64,000 bases of DNA from Endozoicomonas sp. ISHI1. GTDB taxonomy: Bacteria; Pseudomonadota; Gammaproteobacteria; Pseudomonadales; Endozoicomonadaceae. The stretch lies in contig NZ_JAGRPU010000004.1 of the NCBI RefSeq assembly GCF_024606225.1, forward strand, positions 1-64,000. Direction: 5' to 3'. Both the position numbers and the translations under genes were made by a program. The notes under the pieces are model-generated. The model had not been told where the DNA came from, did not search any database, and saw only the letters and a list, made by a program, of their open reading frames with translations. This document shows positions 1-9,208 of the stretch, one piece after another; positions within the stretch are counted from its first letter, which is position 1, and each line of letters opens with the position of its first letter.

Positions 1-236
1 ACAAGGCGGAGTGGGCAGAAAGACAAGTTGTTGAGATCGACCAATTCTTTCCAAGCTCCAAGCGTTGCTCCGGTTGCGGGTTTGTTCATGAAAGTCTGCC
101 GTTGTCTATTCGTGAATGGGAGTGCCCTGAGTGCGAAACCCATCACGACAGGGACATAAATGCAGCATTGAATATCAAAACCGCCGGGCTGGCGGGGTTA
201 GCCTGTGGAGCGACTGGAACGGGGATGGCTGCGTAA
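1..236 (+). CDS. tnpB: TnpB (IS200/IS605 family) C-terminal part, cut by window edge
   Basis: Open frame from position 3 to TAA at 234-236 with no start inside the window. It encodes the last 77 residues of an OrfB/TnpB-type protein. Visible are the zinc-ribbon cysteines (CSGC, then CPEC about 20 residues later) followed by HHDRDINAALNI, which carries the conserved RuvC-III aspartate of TnpB. TnpB proteins are RNA-guided nucleases encoded by IS605/IS1341-type elements. Whether the gene is intact upstream, and whether a Y1 transposase tnpA accompanies it, cannot be seen. The transposon right end follows directly. Confidence 0.88.
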   Translation, partial: KAEWAERQVVEIDQFFPSSKRCSGCGFVHESLPLSIREWECPECETHHDRDINAALNIKTAGLAGLACGATGTGMAA

Positions 237-325
237 GCAACCATCTAGGGAAGGCGTGTTGAAACAGGAAGCCTGTTAGGTGACTAACGGGAATCTCGCT
301 CCTTCAGGGGCGAGAGGATGTCAAG
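237..325 (+). mobile_element. IS605-type right end / probable omega-RNA 3' part
   Basis: Directly after the tnpB stop there is a stem-loop (CTCGCTCC at 295-302 pairing with GGGGCGAG at 307-314, loop TTCA) followed by AGGATGTCAAG. This hairpin plus GGATGTC layout is typical of IS605/IS1341 right ends. In characterised systems the right end is also the scaffold of the TnpB guide RNA, the guide being the flanking sequence after it. A related end occurs alone near 34.73-34.76 kb. The exact element boundary (about 325) is an estimate. Confidence 0.6.
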
Positions 326-426
326 ATACCGTTCCCGAAACCTTAAAGGTCGATGTAAATCCTGTCAGCACGCTCATAAAATTAGTAATAAGTAATTTTT
401 AAATTTTATAAAATAGGTTATTACAA

Positions 427-564
427 ATGAATTGGCATAAAGAGCTGAATTTACAGCAGACCGTTTTTTCAGACTGTACTATTGAGCGTTGCAAGTTCGC
501 CAGACACTTGCGCCCGGCGTTTATTTTGGAAGGTCAGGCTTCAGATCTGATTTCTGAGCCCTAA
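427..564 (+). CDS. Small 45-residue ORF, doubtful
   Basis: ATG at 427 to TAA at 562-564, overlapping the 3' end of the convergent ybgA-like gene by 24 bases. No good ribosome binding site precedes it (upstream is AT-rich). The stretch FSDCTIERCKF faintly recalls a pentapeptide-repeat coil, so this may be a decayed gene end. Function unknown, and it may not be translated. Confidence 0.15.
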   Translation: MNWHKELNLQQTVFSDCTIERCKFARHLRPAFILEGQASDLISEP

Positions 565-1515
565 TTGATCAGGGTGAGGGAGAAGATAGGTCTGCTGCTG
601 GATGTAGTCGTTGCCATGATTTTCAATGAAATGACGTAGCATGGTCATTGGCACTACTAACGGCAGGATACCCTGACGGTACTCTTCGACCAGTTTGAGA
701 AACTGGTTTCGCTCTGTGGTGTCCACAGTCTTCTTTACGTAGCCCAGAATGTGCAGCATGGTATTAGTGTGGGACTTCCGGGTTGCCCTTTTTTTCAGGG
801 TGTTCATGAACTCTTCGAAGTATTGTGCCAACAAAGGTTGCAGTTCCATCTTGCCGCCTTTGGCAACGAGCTGTCCCAGGGCACTATAATCGCTGGGATT
901 GTGAGCCATGATCATATATTTGTGGGTTGAGTGAAAATGAACCACAGCGGCATGACTGGGATTTTTCAGTACTTCGCTGTGCCAGCGGTGGTAGGCATAC
1001 ACCCGGGTGAAAAAATTTTCCCTCAAAACGGGATCATGGAGTCGGCCTTCTTCCTCCACAGGCAGAAGAGGTTGTGCTTCCATCAGGGCTTTGGCGTATG
1101 CACCTGCAGAACTGACGCCAGAAGGGAAGCCGTTTTCATGGTAGACCTTGACCCTTTCCATGCCACAACTGGGGGATTTTTGCATCAGGATATAGCCACT
1201 GATATCGGTTAATTCTCTGGCTTTTCTGTAGCCATAATCAGTCAGCTGATCGGTAACGTCCACATCTGGGTGATCGGTACCCACAACCCTGACCTGCTGG
1301 ATATCCCCAACCAGACGAATAGGTTCCCTGGGGGTGCCCAGTCCGATGGCCACTTCCGGGCAGACAGACTCGAATTGGAAGAAATGACTCAGGGTATTCA
1401 TACAAAACGAAGAGCGCTTGTGCCCACCATCGTATCGGACTTTCTGACCCATCAGGCAGGCGCTGATGCCGAGTTTGATGTCTTTTTCGGGTTCTGGAAT
1501 TGAGACGATAGCCAT
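541..1515 (-). CDS. YbgA-like DUF523/DUF1722 protein
   Basis: 324 residues. Residues about 12-155 match DUF523, with cysteines at 20 (GISACLMG), 52 (CPEVAIGLG) and 117 (SPSCGMERV). Residues about 195-310 match DUF1722, the domain of E. coli YbgA. The start is supported by GAGGAAG just upstream of ATG 1515. Biochemical function is not settled; DUF523 proteins are predicted metal or Fe-S binders. In E. coli ybgA lies next to the photolyase gene phr. Here phrB also lies upstream on the same strand, separated only by a small membrane protein gene, which supports the family call and suggests a shared role in light or DNA-damage physiology. Confidence 0.85.
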   Translation of the reverse strand: MAIVSIPEPEKDIKLGISACLMGQKVRYDGGHKRSSFCMNTLSHFFQFESVCPEVAIGLGTPREPIRLVGDIQQVRVVGTDHPDVDVTDQLTDYGYRKARELTDISGYILMQKSPSCGMERVKVYHENGFPSGVSSAGAYAKALMEAQPLLPVEEEGRLHDPVLRENFFTRVYAYHRWHSEVLKNPSHAAVVHFHSTHKYMIMAHNPSDYSALGQLVAKGGKMELQPLLAQYFEEFMNTLKKRATRKSHTNTMLHILGYVKKTVDTTERNQFLKLVEEYRQGILPLVVPMTMLRHFIENHGNDYIQQQTYLLPHPDQLGLRNQI

Positions 1516-1738
1516 TAAAACTTCCTCTTTATTATCCTTTTGCTTTCTATGTAACTTATTTTAGAGCAACCCCCTGGAGCCTATCGGACAGTAGGAAAGT
1601 TCGATCTGAATTCCAGAAAGAGCGGCTATCTTTTTCGTTGTAAGCGCACAGCGAGACCCGGGTACAAATGACATCACGATAGGCTGATATAATACCCGGC
1701 ACGTATAAAACCGACAATAATGAGGGGGTGGGTTGCGC

Positions 1739-1933
1739 TCACTTAAGGAATTCCCATATCACTATTGCTGAGAAACCACCCACAACCCCAGACACATAAT
1801 CGGGCAGGGAAAAACCGAATAGACTGCGAACCAACAAACCGATTAAGAAACTGGCCACCAACATCACTGCAAGGGTAATCAGGCATCGTTTCCAGAGAGG
1901 CAATATGGACGAAGCAGTTTTGACGTCAGTCAT
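1739..1933 (-). CDS. Small two-helix membrane protein, unknown
   Basis: 64 residues from ATG 1933, which has GAGG seven bases upstream. A TTG twelve bases earlier is in frame but less well placed. Two hydrophobic segments are visible (about residues 15-37 and 42-60), with a basic residue pair between an acidic N-terminus and the first helix, so an inner-membrane location is likely. No family recognised. It sits between phrB and the ybgA-like gene on the same strand. Confidence 0.55.
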   Translation of the reverse strand: MTDVKTASSILPLWKRCLITLAVMLVASFLIGLLVRSLFGFSLPDYVSGVVGGFSAIVIWEFLK

Positions 1934-2032
1934 GATGATCCTCAAATGATCATAATCTCACAGTCTAGTAGGCGGCTGTCATAACCCGCAAATTCAGAGG
2001 CGTTATAAACAGCATGAACTATCCGATTTTTT

Positions 2033-3451
2033 TTAAGGCTGCTTCAAGGCTTTGAAAGCAGAGAGTACCCTCTCTCTTGATGCTTTGAGGTCGACAATCG
2101 GTGCCGGGTAGTTGATCTCATTAACATGATGTTGCCAGGGAGCGTGAATCTCCTTGCTACTCAGTCTGCTCAGCTGGGGTAGCCAGTGGCGAATAAACTG
2201 ACCTTCTGAATCAAATTTCTCCGACTGACTGACAGGATTAAACATTCTGAAATAGGGGGCCGCGTCGGTGCCTGTGCTGGCAGACCATTGCCAGCCACCA
2301 TTGTTGGCGGACAAATCACCGTCGATCAGATGCTGCATGAAGAAGGTTTCTCCGAGGCGCCAGTCAATCATCAGGTTTTTGGTCAGGAACATGGCTGTGA
2401 CCATTCTCAGGCGGTTGTGCATCCAGCCGGTATTCACCAATTGTTTCATGGCTGCATCCACCAATGGAAAGCCAGTCTCACCTTTGCACCAGGCACTGAA
2501 TGCCTCGTTATCCTGATTCCAGGGCAGATGTTCGGTTTCTGTGATGAACGCCCTGCCTCTGGAAAGCCTTGGGAATCCATGCAAAATATGTTTGTAAAAT
2601 TCCCGCCAGATTAATTCACTCATCCAGCATTGCAGGCCATCGCTACCTGAATCCATTTCTCCATTGTTGGCCTGAAATGCAGCATAGAAACACTGTCTGA
2701 GGGAGACTGTTCCTGACACCAGATAGGGAGAGAGGGTGCTGGTGGCATCCATACCCGGAAAATCCCGAAACTTTTTATAACCTTCACTATGAGACTCGAT
2801 AAAGGATTTGAGCCGGTTTGCGGCTTCTTCTTCACCGGCAGGCCAGAGTGCTTGAAGACCTTCCAATGGCGTAAACAGATTCAGGTAATCGACGGGCTGA
2901 ACATCAGCCAGTTCCAGAGGCTTTTGTTGTTCAGGGGCGGGCAGTGGCTGAATCTGGTGCAGGTCAAGGGTTCGATACAGTGCTTTTTTAAAAGGCGTGA
3001 AGACTTTGAAATAGTCACCGCTGCCATTTAACAGATGACCCGGAGGGATCAGAGTCTGGTCAGAAAAACGCAGGCATTTCAGTTGTTGCCCGGCAAAGGT
3101 TTGTTCGACAGCCCTGTCTCTGTTTTCTTCATTGAGCCCATGTTCGTTATTAAAGCTTATGCCGTCGCACTGGAGTTGTCGGGCTGTCTGTAACAGTAAT
3201 TGGGCACAGTGTTCAAATCGAATCGGTTGAATGACGACCAGTGGAATGTTGAGCCTGTTTAGAGAGTGTTCCAGTTGTTTGAGATTCTGCATCCAGAACC
3301 ATAGCTTGTTCGGGCTGTCGTTATGCTCCTGCCATTGATCCGGGCACAGGCAATAGACGGCCACAACTTCATTTTTAACTGCGGAGTGGTACAGAGCAGG
3401 GTTGTCTCCCACTCTCAAATCGCTTCTGAACCAGACCAGTGTTCGACTCAT
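2033..3451 (-). CDS. phrB: Deoxyribodipyrimidine photolyase
   Basis: 472 residues, the usual length for class I CPD photolyase (E. coli PhrB 472). The N-terminal antenna-binding domain begins MSRTLVWFRSDLRVGDN. The C-terminal FAD domain carries WMHNRLRM (about 343-350) and the signature NNGGWQWSASTGTDAAPYF at 383-401, essentially the E. coli sequence. It repairs UV-induced cyclobutane pyrimidine dimers using blue light, FADH- and an antenna folate. The gene is upstream of the small membrane protein and ybgA-like genes. Nothing appears truncated. Confidence 0.96.
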   Translation of the reverse strand: MSRTLVWFRSDLRVGDNPALYHSAVKNEVVAVYCLCPDQWQEHNDSPNKLWFWMQNLKQLEHSLNRLNIPLVVIQPIRFEHCAQLLLQTARQLQCDGISFNNEHGLNEENRDRAVEQTFAGQQLKCLRFSDQTLIPPGHLLNGSGDYFKVFTPFKKALYRTLDLHQIQPLPAPEQQKPLELADVQPVDYLNLFTPLEGLQALWPAGEEEAANRLKSFIESHSEGYKKFRDFPGMDATSTLSPYLVSGTVSLRQCFYAAFQANNGEMDSGSDGLQCWMSELIWREFYKHILHGFPRLSRGRAFITETEHLPWNQDNEAFSAWCKGETGFPLVDAAMKQLVNTGWMHNRLRMVTAMFLTKNLMIDWRLGETFFMQHLIDGDLSANNGGWQWSASTGTDAAPYFRMFNPVSQSEKFDSEGQFIRHWLPQLSRLSSKEIHAPWQHHVNEINYPAPIVDLKASRERVLSAFKALKQP

Positions 3452-3727
3452 ATAGCTATGAGCCGGAATCCCAGCCCACCTCCTGAATATGCCAATGGAT
3501 ACGGTGCCTGATTGAGCTGGGTTTTCATAGTTTAATTAACAACCCTCAGTTCTATTTTTAAGTTATAACCTTGTTACGGCTTATGGAAGGAAGTAGATCA
3601 TCCCGGGGTGGCGTTAACATTTCTGGCTTGATAGTTGCTTAACTGCATTCGAACTTTCTCACTATGCTACCAGAGGAGTTAACAGCATAGGAGAGCTAAC
3701 AGGATAGCTTTTAAAAAGGTGCTACGC

Positions 3728-5173
3728 ATGCTAGAGATGAGTTCCTCTCCAACAACTCGTTCTGTTGAATATGAACAGGTTTCTGATGATTATCTAAAGC
3801 AGAGACAGCTCAGGAAGGGAGCAGCGGGCTGGCTGGTCCTGGCTGGACTTGGGATTTCCTACGTGATTTCCGGAGACTTTGCCGGCTGGAACTTTGGGCT
3901 GGAACAGGGCGGTTTTGGTGGCATGCTGCTAGCCACACTGGTCATGGCCGTTATGTATACCTTCATGGTGTTGTCACTGGCTGAACTCTCTTCATCATTA
4001 CCCACCGCCGGTGGTGGCTACTCCTATGCCCGTCGGGCAATGGGTCCCTGGGGAGGTTATCTGACCGGCACCGCCATACTTCTTGAATACGCCATTGCGC
4101 CTGCAGCGATTGCAGTCTTTATAGGTGGGTATGTGAATGAACTTTTTGGTTGGGATGGACCTCTGGTTTACGGTGCTTTCTATGCTGCCTTTATTGGCCT
4201 GCACCTTTTGGGGGCTGGAGAAGCGCTGAAAATCATGATGTTGATTACCGGTCTGGCATGTTTAGCCATAGTCGTGTTTATTATAGGAATGATTCCTGCC
4301 TTCAACGTCGACAACCTGTTTAATATCGCCGTCAATGCAGAAGCTACTGGCGCTTCCACTTTCCTGCCCGAAGGTTATATCGGTATCTGGGCTGCGATCC
4401 CATTTGCCATGTGGCTGTTTTTGGCAGTAGAAGGTGTTCCTCTGGCGGCGGAAGAAGCCACTGATCCAAAGAGGGATATGCCCAGAGGGATCATCACAGC
4501 TATGATCGTTCTGCTGCTGTTTGGAGGGCTGGTATTGATTCTCGCCCCCGGCGCAGCGGGTGCTGAATACCTGAAGGATCACGCCGCACCGCTGGTAGGG
4601 GCTCTGCAACAGGTCTATGGTAAAATCTCTTACATAGCAACTTTTGTAAACTTTGTCGGGCTTGCCGGTCTGATCGCCTCCTTCTTTTCTATTATTTATG
4701 CCTATTCCCGGCAGGTATTCGCTTTATCCAGAGCCGGTTATTTACCTCGTTTTTTGTCAAAAACCGGCCAGCGAAAAGTGCCAACAATGGCTCTGGCCAT
4801 TCCGGGAATTATTGGCTTTCTGCTGTCATTGACCGGAGAAGGTGATCTGATGATCACTATGGCCGTTTTTGGTGCCACGCTCTCCTACGCCATGATGACG
4901 CTGTCTCATATTATCCTGCGAGTTAAAGAACCAGAGCTGGAGCGTCCTTATAAAACACCGGGCGGCATTATGACATCAGGAATTGCTTTTGCCCTGGCTA
5001 TTGTTGCTTTTATCTCTACCTTTCTGGTGAGCTGGGAAGCCGCTTTCTGGTCAGCGGTTTTCTACGCCATCATGGTGGCCTATTTCGGGTTATACAGCCG
5101 ACACCACCTGGTGGCCAAAGCGCCTGAAGAAGAGTTCGAAGCCATTACCAAAGCTGAGTCTGAGCTGAGCTGA
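3728..5173 (+). CDS. eat: APC-family ethanolamine permease (Eat-like)
   Basis: 481 residues from ATG 3728 (AAGG eight bases upstream); a GTG nine bases earlier is also possible. About 12 hydrophobic segments are evident. The APC core is seen in GWLVLAGLGISYVISGDFAGWNFGLEQGG and in SSLPTAGGGYSYARRAMGP, close to proteobacterial ethanolamine permeases. It would import ethanolamine or a similar amino alcohol. It is the first gene of a same-strand cluster with a GS-like ligase, ALDH, Fe-ADH and class I hydrolase, which defines its likely substrate class. No EutBC lyase is present, so the imported amine is probably not cleaved to acetaldehyde and ammonia here. Confidence 0.85.
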   Translation: MLEMSSSPTTRSVEYEQVSDDYLKQRQLRKGAAGWLVLAGLGISYVISGDFAGWNFGLEQGGFGGMLLATLVMAVMYTFMVLSLAELSSSLPTAGGGYSYARRAMGPWGGYLTGTAILLEYAIAPAAIAVFIGGYVNELFGWDGPLVYGAFYAAFIGLHLLGAGEALKIMMLITGLACLAIVVFIIGMIPAFNVDNLFNIAVNAEATGASTFLPEGYIGIWAAIPFAMWLFLAVEGVPLAAEEATDPKRDMPRGIITAMIVLLLFGGLVLILAPGAAGAEYLKDHAAPLVGALQQVYGKISYIATFVNFVGLAGLIASFFSIIYAYSRQVFALSRAGYLPRFLSKTGQRKVPTMALAIPGIIGFLLSLTGEGDLMITMAVFGATLSYAMMTLSHIILRVKEPELERPYKTPGGIMTSGIAFALAIVAFISTFLVSWEAAFWSAVFYAIMVAYFGLYSRHHLVAKAPEEEFEAITKAESELS

Positions 5174-5234
5174 CTGGTCAGGTACCTCTCTGTTGCCTGA
5201 CTTCTGATAAGCCTAAGAAAAATGAGTAGCGAGT

Positions 5235-6608
5235 ATGCACAACCCCAGAGATGTCAGAACGATTGATGATGCCAAGAAAATTGTTAAAGAGAGGGGACTC
5301 TCCCACGTTAAGGTCGGTCTTTTCGATAATGACGGAATCATGCTCGGCAAATACATGAGCAAGGCCAAGTTTTTTTCAGCGCTGGAAAGCGGCTTTGCCT
5401 TCTGCGACGTTATCCTGGGCTGGGACAGTAAAGACCAGCTCTATGACAATGTAAAATACACCGGCTGGCATACCGGATACCCCGATGCTCCCGTTCGAAT
5501 CTTGCCCCACTCTTGCCGGGAAATCCCTTTTGAAAATGGCATGCTACTGTTCATCGCAGAATTCAAGGATCAGTCAGAAGCTCTCTGTCCCCGCGGGACA
5601 TTGAGAAGGGTGATCGAAAAAGCGTCCGACATGGGCTTTGATGCCCGTGCAGCGCTGGAATATGAGTTTTTTATGTTCCAGGAGACACCAGAATCGGTTC
5701 GGGAAAAGGGTTTTCGAAACCTCAAACCACTGACGCCTGACTGGTTTGGTTATTCCATGATCAGAAACTCAGTGCATTCCGACCTGTATCACCAGATACT
5801 GGAAATGGCTGAGGTGATGGACTTTCCCATCGAAGGTATTCATACAGAGACCGGGCCGGGCGTGGTCGAAGCAGCCATTGCCGTTGACTCTGCAGAAAAT
5901 GCCGCAGATAAAGCGGCACTGTTTAAAACGTTTATGAAAGTGCTGGCACAGCGTAATGATCTGATGGCGACGTTTATGGCCAAGTGGTCACCGGATTATC
6001 CGGGGCAGAGCGGTCATATTCATTTGTCTCTGTTCAACAAAAAAGATGGGCAGTCGGCGTTCTTTGATCCCAGCCAGAAACACAATATCAGCCAGACACA
6101 AAGACACTTTATTGCCGGTTTGCAGCGATTAATGCCTGAATTCCTGCCCATGCTGGCCCCTACCGTCAATAGTTACACCCGACTCATTCCCGGTTTCTGG
6201 GCACCTACCGACGCGACCTGGGGGGTTGAAAACCGAACCACCGCATTACGTGTTATTCCGGGCTCAGAGAAGTCACAGAGAGTGGAGTACCGGTTGGGCT
6301 CTGCAGATGCTAACCCTTATCTTTCACTTTCTGCGGCGTTGGCTTCTGGCCTTCAGGGAATTATTCACCAATGGGAGCCCGAGGATCAGGTTAAAGGTAA
6401 TGCCTACGATCAAGGGCACTCACCTGAATTCGCACTGCCTTCAACACTCTGGGATGCCGCACAGAAATTCAAACAATCCGAAGCGGCCCGAACTATGTTG
6501 GGTGATGCTTTCGTCGAACACTATGCCGCGTCCAGGGAGTGGGAAGAGCGGGAGTTCAGAAAACATATTACGGATTGGGAAATGGATCGTTATTTCGAAA
6601 TTATCTGA
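5235..6608 (+). CDS. Glutamine-synthetase-like gamma-glutamyl amine ligase
   Basis: 457 residues. GS fold signatures are visible: LEYEFFMF with metal-binding acids 142 and 144, ETGPGVVEAAI at 205-215, GQSGHIHLSLF at 257-267, and NRTTALRV at 333-340. Relatives include PuuA, IpuC of the isopropylamine pathway and GlnA4 of Streptomyces, which ATP-dependently join the gamma-carboxyl of glutamate to an amine. The position 61 bases after the permease and before two oxidoreductases and a glutaminase-like hydrolase suggests ethanolamine or alaninol as the amine. Genuine ammonia-assimilating GlnA is unlikely given this context and divergence. Substrate is inferred. Confidence 0.85.
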   Translation: MHNPRDVRTIDDAKKIVKERGLSHVKVGLFDNDGIMLGKYMSKAKFFSALESGFAFCDVILGWDSKDQLYDNVKYTGWHTGYPDAPVRILPHSCREIPFENGMLLFIAEFKDQSEALCPRGTLRRVIEKASDMGFDARAALEYEFFMFQETPESVREKGFRNLKPLTPDWFGYSMIRNSVHSDLYHQILEMAEVMDFPIEGIHTETGPGVVEAAIAVDSAENAADKAALFKTFMKVLAQRNDLMATFMAKWSPDYPGQSGHIHLSLFNKKDGQSAFFDPSQKHNISQTQRHFIAGLQRLMPEFLPMLAPTVNSYTRLIPGFWAPTDATWGVENRTTALRVIPGSEKSQRVEYRLGSADANPYLSLSAALASGLQGIIHQWEPEDQVKGNAYDQGHSPEFALPSTLWDAAQKFKQSEAARTMLGDAFVEHYAASREWEEREFRKHITDWEMDRYFEII

Positions 6609-6631
6609 TTACTTCCAACGGATTCAGAACA

Positions 6632-8020
6632 ATGAATAAAACACAGATCACTCTTTCACCGGTCGATGGTTCAGTGGTTGCTGAACGTCCACTGTCTGAT
6701 GTTTCCGACATAAATCTGGCTCTGACGAAGGCTCAGAAAGCGCAGCTTGACTGGCAGAGTGTCGCACTGGCTGAGCGGCAAAAAATCTGCAGTAAAGCAG
6801 TGGATAACTTTGTCGATCAAAAAGACGACATTGCCAGTGAAATCACCTGGCAGATGGGCAGACCGGTCAAATACTCTGCCGGAGAAGTAGCAGGCTTTGA
6901 AGAGCGTGCCCGCTATATGATTGAAGCCTCAAGTGAAGCATTGAAGCCGGTCAAAATACCTGAAAAACAGGGGTTTACCCGTTATATCTGCAAAGAAGCT
7001 CTGGGGATTGTGCTGGTCATAGCTCCCTGGAATTATCCTTACCTGACTGCCATCAACAGCATTATGCCGGCACTGCTGGCTGGTAATGCTGTGTTGCTGA
7101 AGCATTCTTCACAAACCCCACTTTGTGCTGAACGCATGGTCGAAGTGTTTCTTGAAGCGGGTCTTCCTGAAGGGCTTTTTCAGTATCTGCACATGTCCCA
7201 TGACAACACGGAGTATCTGATTCAGTGTGACACCATAAAACATGTAGCGTTCACTGGCTCAGTCCCTGCTGGAGCGGCAATAGAGAAAGCGGCTGCCGGA
7301 CAATTCATAGGTATGGGGCTGGAGCTGGGTGGCAAAGATCCTGCCTACATCAGAGCGGACGCTGATCTGGATTCAGCGACGGACACGGTTATAGACGGTG
7401 CTTTCTTTAACTCCGGTCAATCTTGCTGCGGCATAGAAAGGCTCTATGTACATGAAGATGTTTATGATGCATTTGTTGAAAAAGCTGTTGCTCTGGTGAA
7501 GCAGTATCGTCTCGGACGACCCGATGATCCTGAAACCACTCTGGGCCCGCTGGTGAAAAGCAGTGCTGCGGACTTTGTCAGGGGGCAGGTGGAAGAAGCT
7601 ATTTCACAGGGGGCGGTTGCCCATATTGACCCGGCCTTGTTCCCAGAGCATGAGCCGGGCACTCCCTATCTTGCTCCCCAGTTGCTCACACACGTGAACC
7701 ACACTATGCGGGTGATGACGGAAGAAAGTTTCGGACCTGTTTTGGGGATTCAAAAAGTCTCTTCCGATGAAGAAGCGGTCCGCCTGATGAACGACAGTGA
7801 GTTTGGACTGACGGCCGCTATTTTCTCAAGGGATATTGAGCGAGCCGTTGAACTGGGCCGTCAGGTGCAAACCGGCACTTTTTTTGTCAATCGCTGTGAT
7901 TATCTTGACCCGGCCCTGGCCTGGACTGGCATTAAAAACTCAGGTCGGGGCTGTACTTTGTCGGTGTTGGGTTTTGATGCCCTTACCCGACCCAAATCCT
8001 TTCACATCAAGCACGGTTGA
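6632..8020 (+). CDS. Aldehyde dehydrogenase (NAD(P)+-dependent)
   Basis: 462 residues from ATG 6632, 23 bases after the ligase stop. The frame is open further upstream into the ligase gene, but alignment to the family starts here. Catalytic elements: PWNYP (Asn134), LELGGKDP (Glu231), and FNSGQSCCGIER with the nucleophile in GQSC (Cys265). In the proposed pathway it oxidises the gamma-glutamyl amino-aldehyde to the acid. It resembles IpuH/PuuC in role, though the sequence alone fixes only the ALDH superfamily. Confidence 0.9.
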   Translation: MNKTQITLSPVDGSVVAERPLSDVSDINLALTKAQKAQLDWQSVALAERQKICSKAVDNFVDQKDDIASEITWQMGRPVKYSAGEVAGFEERARYMIEASSEALKPVKIPEKQGFTRYICKEALGIVLVIAPWNYPYLTAINSIMPALLAGNAVLLKHSSQTPLCAERMVEVFLEAGLPEGLFQYLHMSHDNTEYLIQCDTIKHVAFTGSVPAGAAIEKAAAGQFIGMGLELGGKDPAYIRADADLDSATDTVIDGAFFNSGQSCCGIERLYVHEDVYDAFVEKAVALVKQYRLGRPDDPETTLGPLVKSSAADFVRGQVEEAISQGAVAHIDPALFPEHEPGTPYLAPQLLTHVNHTMRVMTEESFGPVLGIQKVSSDEEAVRLMNDSEFGLTAAIFSRDIERAVELGRQVQTGTFFVNRCDYLDPALAWTGIKNSGRGCTLSVLGFDALTRPKSFHIKHG

Positions 8021-8038
8021 AGCAGTAAGGAAACGTCA

Positions 8039-9208
8039 ATGGACATTGAACAATACACAGCTAACTGGAATTTTCCGACAGCTATTCGTGCAGGGGCTGG
8101 CCGTATCAAAGATCTGCCCGCTGCCTGTATTGAATTGGGGATGAAAAAACCACTCATTATTACTGATCCGGGGTTGTCTCAGTTGCCTATGATTCAGGAG
8201 GCTCGTTTACTGGTCAGCTCTGCTCTTGACGGGTGCGGTCTGTTTTCCGGCATCAAGGGTAATCCAACCGGTGAGAATGTGTCAGCTGGTGTGGCTGCCT
8301 GTAGGGAAGGCAACCATGATGGCGTGATCGCTTTTGGCGGAGGTTCTGCCCTGGATGCGGGCAAAGCAATAGCCTTGATGGTTGGCCAAAGTCGTTCAAT
8401 CTGGGATTTTGAAGATGAGGGTGATAACTACCTGAGAGTGAATGTGGAGGGGATGCTGCCTGTTGTGGCCGTGCCCACCACTGCCGGTACAGGCTCGGAA
8501 GTGGGGCGCTCTTCCGTGATCACCCATCAGGATGAACAGGTGAAAAAGATCATTTTTCACCCGGGTATGCTTCCCGGCATCGTGCTTCTCGATGCGGAAC
8601 TGACCTGTGGTTTGCCTCCCAGACTCACCGCAGCTACGGGAATGGATGCTCTCTCCCATAATCTTGAAGCTTACTGTTCGCCTTTTCATCATCCTATGGC
8701 TCAGGGCATCGCACTGGAAGGCATTCGTCTGGTAAAAGACTATCTGCCCAGAGCGGTGGCGCAGGGCAGTGATCTTGAGGCCCGGCATCAAATGCTGGTG
8801 GCCTCCGGTATGGGAGCAACGGCCTTTCAAAAAGGTCTGGGTGGCATGCACGCTCTGGCGCATCCGCTCGGGGCTTTATACGACACTCATCATGGGTTGT
8901 TGAATGCCGTTCTAATGCCCTATGTTCTGAAAGCAAACAGAGCCGCCATCGGGCATAAAATGGCTGCTCTCAGTCGTTACCTTGATCTGCCGACTCCGGG
9001 CTTTGATGCTTTCTTCAATTGGGTGATAGAGCTCAGGGAACAGCTGGAAATCCCCCATACGCTGGCTGAAATCGGCATTGACGATAGCCAGCTGGATAAA
9101 GTCGGGCGGATGGCATTTGTCGATCCTTCTGCAGCCGGAAACCCAATCCCTTTCTCTGCGACTGAATATCAGCGGATATGTCAGGATGCTTTTCGTGGAG
9201 AACTGTGA
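8039..9208 (+). CDS. Iron-containing alcohol dehydrogenase
   Basis: 389 residues with a good AAGGAAA site before ATG 8039. GGGSALDAGKA (100-110) is the nucleotide-binding glycine motif. VPTTAGTGSEV (145-155) is typical of group III Fe-ADHs. Metal ligands are Asp203 and His207 (GMDALSHNLEAY) plus histidines in HALAHPLGALYDTHHG (271-286). It would oxidise the hydroxyl of the gamma-glutamylated amino alcohol to an aldehyde, feeding the preceding ALDH. The stop codon overlaps the start of the next gene (TGATG), so translation is probably coupled. Confidence 0.92.
   Translation: MDIEQYTANWNFPTAIRAGAGRIKDLPAACIELGMKKPLIITDPGLSQLPMIQEARLLVSSALDGCGLFSGIKGNPTGENVSAGVAACREGNHDGVIAFGGGSALDAGKAIALMVGQSRSIWDFEDEGDNYLRVNVEGMLPVVAVPTTAGTGSEVGRSSVITHQDEQVKKIIFHPGMLPGIVLLDAELTCGLPPRLTAATGMDALSHNLEAYCSPFHHPMAQGIALEGIRLVKDYLPRAVAQGSDLEARHQMLVASGMGATAFQKGLGGMHALAHPLGALYDTHHGLLNAVLMPYVLKANRAAIGHKMAALSRYLDLPTPGFDAFFNWVIELREQLEIPHTLAEIGIDDSQLDKVGRMAFVDPSAAGNPIPFSATEYQRICQDAFRGEL

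Noticed and set aside
5235..6608. Ordinary glutamine synthetase GlnA
   Set aside because: No ntrBC neighbour, no obvious adenylylation tyrosine loop, and it sits in an amine-catabolic operon.
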